NCBI GenBank assembly: GCA_021787775.1
Contig: JAJYLK010000096.1
Location: forward strand, 1 to 5,300
Direction: 5' to 3'
DNA: 5,300 nt
Source: Actinomycetes bacterium
Lineage (GTDB): Bacteria > Actinomycetota > Thermoleophilia > BMS3ABIN01
Of this stretch, positions 1-3,395 are shown in pieces. Made by a program: the position numbers and the translations under genes. The first letter of the stretch is position 1; the number at the start of each line of letters is the position of its first letter. The notes under the pieces are model-generated. The model had not been told where the DNA came from, made no database searches, and worked only from the letters and a program-made list of their open reading frames with translations.

Positions 1-442
1 CCTGCTTTTCAAATTCGAATACGGTGCGAGCCCGCGATACTTCTTTTAGCGGAATCGTCACCACGCGCCCCTCGTCCTCCAGAGTCAGCGACTGCCTGTC
101 TGACGAGACTAAAAAACCGGTGAAGTTTCGCTGTCCTTGCACCGGGCTAAAAGTTCTTACAATAATCTTTTTTCCGGCGGCGGCCTGAAAATGCTCAGGT
201 TTGCGCAGCCGTCTCTCCAAACCCGGCGATGAGACCTCGATTCTGTGATCTTCCAGGTAACGGCCGAGCAGGCCTGTTACCTGGACGCACAAATCATGAT
301 CGACGCCCTCCGGGTGGTCGATGAAAACCCTCAATATGCGGTTTCCACCAGCGCCCCCCACCTCGACATCCACAACACCGACCTCAGGCAGGTTCTCCGC
401 CAGGATCTTCTCAACATCGGTGATTGTGCTTGTCTTATCCAC
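1..442 (-). CDS. rimP: Ribosome maturation factor RimP, 3' end cut by the window edge
   Basis: RimP is a cytoplasmic factor that assists maturation of the 30S ribosomal subunit. The 147 visible codons match the family along their length. An N-terminal alpha/beta domain carries VFIDHPEGVDHDLC near residues 41-54 and is followed by the family hallmark IEVSSPGLERRLRKPEHF near residues 74-91. A C-terminal SH3-like barrel runs from about residue 96 and includes TLEDEGRVVTIPLKEVSRAR. RimP proteins are usually about 150-160 residues, so only a few C-terminal residues should be missing beyond position 1. I chose the GTG at 442-440 because the protein then begins just before the first conserved helix (ITDVEKILAE). 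The frame stays open upstream but crosses the leader hairpin and has no ATG. No Shine-Dalgarno sequence is visible before this GTG. In many bacteria rimP is first in a rimP-nusA-infB operon, and those genes would lie to the left, outside the window. The identity is firm; the exact start is moderately sure. Confidence 0.95.
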   Translation of the reverse strand, partial: MDKTSTITDVEKILAENLPEVGVVDVEVGGAGGNRILRVFIDHPEGVDHDLCVQVTGLLGRYLEDHRIEVSSPGLERRLRKPEHFQAAAGKKIIVRTFSPVQGQRNFTGFLVSSDRQSLTLEDEGRVVTIPLKEVSRARTVFEFEKQ

Positions 443-454
443 TGCGTTGCAAAT

Positions 455-480
455 AAAAAGTGGGTTCTCAAACCCACTCC
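455..480 (-). promoter_or_regulatory. rimP leader hairpin followed by a T run
   Basis: Reading leftwards, AGTGGGTT (478-471... complement of plus 471-478), a TGAG tetraloop (470-467) and AACCCACT (466-459) form a perfect 8-bp stem. Two possible G-U pairs at its base would extend it. Five consecutive T residues (459-455), then ATTT, follow the 3' arm. The hairpin ends about 12-17 nt before the proposed GTG. It has the form of an intrinsic terminator or attenuator inside the 5' leader. From memory, short GUGGG/CCCAC hairpins before rimP are described in several bacterial groups as rimP leaders. Whether this one terminates, pauses or protects the transcript is inference. Confidence 0.7.
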
Positions 481-506
481 CGAAGTGTACCTCGCAGTTT
501 AACGAG

Positions 507-536
507 ATTATATCACATGGCCAAAAAGAGCCGCAA
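507..536 (-). promoter_or_regulatory. Extended -10 promoter for rimP
   Basis: On the minus strand a perfect TATAAT lies at 512-507. It is directly preceded by TGA (515-513), the TGN of an extended -10 element. A partial -35, TTGCGG, sits at 536-531 with an 18-base spacer. Transcription would begin near 500 and give a leader of roughly 58 nt that contains the hairpin at 459-478 before the GTG at 442. The perfect -10 and its position upstream of the rimP leader make this a good candidate sigma-70-type promoter. It would let rimP be transcribed independently of the rhomboid gene. Confidence 0.65.
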
Positions 537-599
537 GTAAAACCAGGGCTGCAATGGCATCCCCGGGCCCACAAAAATCCTATAATTTAGAGGACTTTT

Positions 600-1328
600 T
601 TACAAGGGCCTGGGCCCCGTCCGCGCCGAACGGCAGTAACGCTGCTTATCGTTTACGCATGAACGCCCCATGGTAAACAATCGAATCGTGAGCAGCCCCA
701 GGGCGAATCCGCCGATGTGGGCAAAATAGGCGACCCCGTCGCCAGCGGCGCCACTGATACCCAACGCTCCCGAGACTACCTGAAGCCCTATCCAGAATAC
801 AAGTACGGCCACGGCGGGCAGCTCCACGAACGTGATGAATATTCCCAGAAAGATCAGGGTCAACACCCGCGCCCGCGGGAACAGGAGCAGGTAAGCGCCG
901 AGCACCCCGGCGATGGCGCCGCTGGCGCCCACGTTGGGGATGGACGACGAAGGCATGACAGCGATCTGGGCGGCGGTTGCCGCCAGCCCGCACAATAAAT
1001 AAAAGGCGATAAACCGGGGCCGGCCCATGGAATCCTCCACGTTGTTTCCGAAGATCCAGAGGAAGAGCATGTTGCCTCCCACATGCAGCCAGCTGGCATG
1101 AACGAACATCGAGGTGAAAACTGTCAGCAGAATTGGCAGCCCTCCGCGCGGATAGAGCGTCACTCCATGCGTGATCTCATATGGCGTCATGCCGTATTGC
1201 GCCAAGAACCGGTCCATCATCGGACCGAGCGACTGCTCGTAAAGATATACCGCTACATTTGCGACGATCAGCATCACCGTGATAATCGGGAACCGGATCG
1301 TCGGAATGTTGTCTTTAAGCGGCAGCAT
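600..1328 (-). CDS. Rhomboid-family intramembrane serine protease
   Basis: The 242-residue product is a polytopic membrane protease of the rhomboid (S54) family, which cleaves substrate transmembrane helices within the bilayer. Visible landmarks are a first membrane segment at about residues 12-30 and the L1-loop/TM2 motif LHVGGNMLFLWIFGNNVED (81-99) with conserved H82 and N86. The nucleophile motif GASG lies at 134-137 (catalytic S136), and the catalytic histidine is in AHIGG (H204) in the last helix. A basic cytoplasmic tail of about 25 residues with C224 and C232 follows. Length and motif order fit the compact six-helix bacterial form. The opening LKDNIPT..FP is typical of bacterial and actinobacterial-type rhomboids. 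ATG at 1328-1326 is the natural start, but no Shine-Dalgarno sequence precedes it, and the codon lies inside a 12-bp inverted repeat. The gene lies 170 bp after the propeller gene and 157 bp before rimP. Its substrate cannot be told from sequence, and I do not assign gluP or glpG. Confidence 0.95.
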   Translation of the reverse strand: MLPLKDNIPTIRFPIITVMLIVANVAVYLYEQSLGPMMDRFLAQYGMTPYEITHGVTLYPRGGLPILLTVFTSMFVHASWLHVGGNMLFLWIFGNNVEDSMGRPRFIAFYLLCGLAATAAQIAVMPSSSIPNVGASGAIAGVLGAYLLLFPRARVLTLIFLGIFITFVELPAVAVLVFWIGLQVVSGALGISGAAGDGVAYFAHIGGFALGLLTIRLFTMGRSCVNDKQRYCRSARTGPRPL

Positions 1329-1396
1329 TTGATATCGGTGATTATTTGCGGTTAGAAAAGACCGATGCTCTTCTCACACAGCAGGATATCAAATGC
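1325..1396. repeat. Perfect 12-bp inverted repeat covering the rhomboid start codon
   Basis: GCATTTGATATC at 1325-1336 is repeated exactly as its reverse complement, GATATCAAATGC, at 1385-1396, with 48 bp between the arms. The first arm contains the rhomboid ATG (minus 1328-1326). In an mRNA starting to the right of 1396 the two arms could pair and bury the initiation codon. A second inverted repeat is nested inside: ATCGGT at 1334-1339 and ACCGAT at 1361-1366. It overlaps the first arm by three bases. A third GATATC occurs at 1405-1410. The repeats are seen directly. A translational switch and a pair of protein-binding half sites are both possible readings. Confidence 0.6.
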
Positions 1397-1498
1397 CGGT
1401 GCCTGTGGATATCAGGACCACGCCCGGCCAGAAGCCCGGCGAGGTCATGGCGTCAAACGCGTCACAGAAGGCCCGGCTGGCGGCTCCCCCGGCAACAG

Positions 1499-2971
1499 CT
1501 AGCCAGGCGGCTGCTCCGGGAACCAGACCTGTGAGCCGGAGCCGTCCTTGCAGCCGGCATAGAGGATGGTGCTGAACCGGATGACGCCGCTGGGAACCTG
1601 ATAGTGCAACAGCAGTTCGGTGCTGCCGCCGGGCTCGATCGCCGGCATCGACAACGGCAGCGCATCCGTGACCGCGACTTGCGAAGGACTGCTGATCACC
1701 TTGTTCAGCGATACTTCCGTCGCTGCCCCGGCGCCCGGGTTCGCCACCATGTATCTCACACTCAGAGAGCCAGTCTCGAATTCAGCCAGGCTCCCCCAGT
1801 AAACATCTTCGATTGAAAGAGTCAGCTCAGGCGTGACTTCAGCGGTCTCGAGCCTGGCCGAATAGACATCCCAATCGCCACCGCGGTTGTCCTGCCAGAC
1901 CACAGTATTGCCGCTCAACACGGGATTGATCTGATCGCCCGGCGCGGTGCAGACCGGCTGCTCGCTGCCGGTGGTCAGGTCCTTTACGTAGATGTTCCAG
2001 TCATCCACCCATTTGCCGGTTTCATCGAAATGCCCGGTGCGATTGTCCTGATAGGCGACCAGGTTGCCGCTCAGGGAGGGATTGATCTGATCGCCCTGTT
2101 CCTGCACCACGGGAACCCCGAAGGTCGCGGCATCGGCGCTATAGATATCCCACTGCTCCCCGGCTTCGTTGAGCTTTTGCTGATAAAGCACGCGGCCGCC
2201 GCTCAGGCTGGGATGCCGGCGAAGATACCTGCTGCCGCCTCCCGACGATGTGCCTCCGCCCGTCGCGGTCAGGTAGGCGCTGGCGCTGCTGGCCAGGTCG
2301 TATGATGTGATCAGGGGTTCGAAGTACTTCCCCGCATAGCCACGCTCCTTGACCCAGACCGCCTGGCCGCCGTCGATAACAGGGTCGAAGCGCATGTCGG
2401 GAAGGTCGTAGCTGTCGAGCATGCGGCTGCGCATGGCATCGAAGTCCAGCAACCTGATGGTGCTGCCGCTGTCGTGGATGAGCGCCTTGCTGCCAGAGAG
2501 CGACAGCGCCTCGGCCCGCGGCGCGGCGATGCACCGTTCGGACGCCCCATTGAGGTCGTGCAGGCAGGCCTGCCCGCCGGATGTCTGCCACGCCACTCTG
2601 CCGCCATCGATCGCCGGACCGGCCCACACGCTGGCCCCCGAAAGCAGCTCCTGGACTTCGCCGCTGCCCAGGTTTTTCGTGATCACGCTGTCGCCTGTGG
2701 CGTCCCGTTCCAGGAATACGACCTGATCGCCGTCCAGAGCGGGCAGCATCTGGTCGCCGGGACCCGCGGCGACAGGTGTCTCCGTGACCCGCCAGGGTAA
2801 AGTGGCATCAGCTCTGGATTCGCCTGGGAAAACCCAGCAAACCAGCGCCGTCACTATCAAAACACTAAACGTTAACTCAAGCTTTAGATTTATGCCCCGC
2901 GCGTATTTATCCCCTCGCGCGCTCCGTCCCCTTGGAAATGCCCCATCGCTTCCAAACAATAGCCCCCGCAT
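1499..2971 (-). CDS. Exported TolB-like beta-propeller repeat protein with C-terminal Ig-like domain
   Basis: The 490-residue product looks exported. A hydrophobic segment at about residues 32-48 is followed by SRADA, with an AXA-type signal peptidase site after A56. The n-region before it is unusually long (about 31 residues, Arg/Gly-rich). Seven repeats follow at about 71-100, 115-140, 153-178, 195-226, 253-280, 293-332 and 345-374. The last two are the clearest, each with GDQINP.LSG, then QDNR.G and a WD/WN.Y strand. This is the pattern of TolB/WD40-like propellers, and seven repeats suit a closed propeller. Residues 382-485 look like an Ig-like or CARDB-type beta-sandwich (VRYMVANPGAG, EPGGSTELLLHYQVP). 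No catalytic motif is visible, so a binding or scaffold role outside the membrane is inferred. ATG at 2971 is preceded by AGGAG only two bases away and by an in-frame stop a few codons upstream, so it is the longest possible start. A later start is possible, but no good candidate is seen. It is transcribed divergently from the large surface protein. Confidence 0.8.
   Translation of the reverse strand: MRGLLFGSDGAFPRGRSARGDKYARGINLKLELTFSVLIVTALVCWVFPGESRADATLPWRVTETPVAAGPGDQMLPALDGDQVVFLERDATGDSVITKNLGSGEVQELLSGASVWAGPAIDGGRVAWQTSGGQACLHDLNGASERCIAAPRAEALSLSGSKALIHDSGSTIRLLDFDAMRSRMLDSYDLPDMRFDPVIDGGQAVWVKERGYAGKYFEPLITSYDLASSASAYLTATGGGTSSGGGSRYLRRHPSLSGGRVLYQQKLNEAGEQWDIYSADAATFGVPVVQEQGDQINPSLSGNLVAYQDNRTGHFDETGKWVDDWNIYVKDLTTGSEQPVCTAPGDQINPVLSGNTVVWQDNRGGDWDVYSARLETAEVTPELTLSIEDVYWGSLAEFETGSLSVRYMVANPGAGAATEVSLNKVISSPSQVAVTDALPLSMPAIEPGGSTELLLHYQVPSGVIRFSTILYAGCKDGSGSQVWFPEQPPG
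1922..2096 (-). repeat. Nearly identical adjacent propeller repeats with a 19-bp exact DNA repeat
   Basis: A 19-base stretch at 1922-1940 is repeated exactly and in frame at 2078-2096, an offset of 156 bp or 52 codons. Both copies encode the start of the GDQINP repeats (residues 293-298 and 345-350). The codons immediately around them are also similar (NL/NTV..QDNR). Identity at the DNA level, including synonymous positions, points to a recent blade duplication or gene conversion. The other five repeats have diverged much further. The upstream copy carries an insertion of about ten residues (HFDETGKWVD). Confidence 0.75.
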
Positions 2972-3129
2972 CGCTCCTCGCTTTCCGCATCAACGCTCGC
3001 TTATCCACTCGAATTCACTCGAACCGGAATCTCCACAAGAATGCTTGCCGGCCAGACCAGGCGATCGATCCGGCGATATTCAGTTTATTTACCTTCTGTC
3101 GTTCACCTCCAGTTCATCTCTCCAGCGGC

Positions 3130-3153
3130 TTTGCCCCGATTGATCGGGACAAA
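3130..3153. repeat. 24-bp imperfect palindrome, possible operator
   Basis: TTTG-C-CCCGAT-TG-ATCGGG-A-CAAA is a dyad symmetric about 3141/3142. Ten of eleven arm positions pair, with a single C/A mismatch at 3134/3149. The two-base centre suits a dimeric DNA-binding protein better than an RNA hairpin, although CCCGA/TCGGG with a TTGA loop could form. No T run follows on either strand, so it is not a terminator. It lies 159 bp upstream of the minus gene and 242 bp upstream of the plus gene, where one regulator could act on both. Confidence 0.5.
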
Positions 3154-3320
3154 CCTATCAGCATGGGACGATCTTGCCATCTAACTTTGGTTGTATATTT
3201 GCTTCACGATAGACCCGCGTTTTATGCAATATCCGTGATTTTTCCGGGCCCAGGATCAGCCGCGGCCACCGAGGATGCGACCGCCAGCAGAAAAACTACC
3301 TTTCGAGGGCCGTCGCGATC

Positions 3321-3326
3321 TATAAT
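3321..3326 (+). promoter_or_regulatory. Candidate -10 element for the surface-protein gene
   Basis: A perfect TATAAT lies 69 bp before the ATG at 3396. The -35 region is poor: nothing close to TTGACA occurs 16-18 bp upstream, and the nearest is TTTCGA at 3301-3306 with only a 14-bp spacer. If used, transcription would start near 3333 and give a leader of about 63 nt containing both hairpins described below. A weak -35 would fit a promoter that needs an activator, but that is inference. Confidence 0.45.
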
Positions 3327-3354
3327 TAGACAAAGCTACAGGGCATAAACCAAC

Positions 3355-3373
3355 GGCGCGGCTGTTCGGCGCC
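3355..3373 (+). promoter_or_regulatory. Leader hairpin upstream of the surface-protein gene
   Basis: GGCGC (3355-3359) and GCGCC (3369-3373) can form a 5-bp all-GC stem with a 9-nt loop. Its 3' base directly adjoins the next hairpin at 3374, so the two could stack coaxially. It has no T run and is not a terminator. Confidence 0.4.
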
Positions 3374-3395
3374 AGGTCACGATCCGGAGTGACTT
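3374..3395 (+). promoter_or_regulatory. Start-site hairpin displaying the Shine-Dalgarno in its loop
   Basis: AGGTCAC (3374-3380) pairs with GTGACTT (3389-3395) to give seven base pairs, including one G-U. The stem encloses an 8-nt loop, gatccgga, and ends at the base immediately before the ATG. The ribosome-binding site GGAG (3386-3389) has ideal spacing of six bases and sits in the 3' side of the loop and the top stem pair. The structure therefore partly hides or presents the ribosome-binding site. The complementarity is seen directly; regulation by it is inferred. Confidence 0.5.

Larger units (their letters stand above)
2972..3395. other. 424-bp divergent intergenic region
   Basis: This gap separates the divergent starts of the propeller gene (minus, ATG 2971) and the multi-module surface gene (plus, ATG 3396). 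Its middle (about 3060-3240) is visibly AT-richer than the flanking genes. It contains a 24-bp imperfect palindrome (3130-3153), a TATAAT (3321-3326) and two adjacent hairpins just before the plus gene. GGAGG occurs on the minus strand at about 3110-3106, but no start codon lies at a useful distance. A 62-codon open stretch from ATG 3163 has no ribosome-binding site and is not called. I could not identify a convincing promoter for the propeller gene. Confidence 0.6.

Noticed and set aside
245..590. Two plus-strand open frames opposite rimP and its leader.
   Set aside because: rimP on the minus strand is unambiguous across this stretch, and the frames run through its promoter and leader hairpin.
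560..605. A weak hairpin (TCCT...AGGA) flanked by T runs on both strands between the rhomboid stop and rimP, as a bidirectional terminator.
   Set aside because: Only about four consecutive pairs plus a mismatch can form. It is too weak to call without termination data.
574..606. TTGTAA and TAGGAT with a 17-bp spacer on the minus strand as a second rimP promoter.
   Set aside because: It matches only four of six bases in each box and overlaps the rhomboid stop. The TGATATAAT promoter nearer rimP is much better.
1419..1500. GC-rich CCGG-containing repeats after the propeller stop codon as a terminator.
   Set aside because: GCCCGGC occurs mainly as a direct repeat, no stable stem with a T run follows, and I cannot support termination here.
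1393..2800. Plus-strand open frames opposite the propeller gene (for example 1604-1816, 2030-2305, 2421-2726 and 2474-2800).
   Set aside because: They are shadows of the strongly supported minus-strand gene. They lack domains and start signals.
3060..3135. On the minus strand GGAGAG followed later by ACAGAAGGT recalls a glycine riboswitch aptamer.
   Set aside because: The downstream CUCUCAGG and AAAGGAC blocks are absent and I see no supporting P1 pairing. The match is a few short words only.
3163..3348. A 61-residue open frame on the plus strand with a hydrophobic N-terminal half.
   Set aside because: It has no ribosome-binding site, overlaps the candidate promoter and leader of the surface gene, and shows no recognisable family or codon bias.
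3335..3395. Words resembling a cyclic-di-GMP-I (GEMM) riboswitch: ACAGGGCATAAACC at 3339-3352, and further upstream GGGACAAACC with GGGACG (3146-3172) and CTAAC.
   Set aside because: The 3' signature GACGCAAAGCC is absent in both places. The expected stem between the two halves does not form in the upstream copy, and the leader from the TATAAT is too short for a whole aptamer. A covariance-model search for GEMM would settle it.
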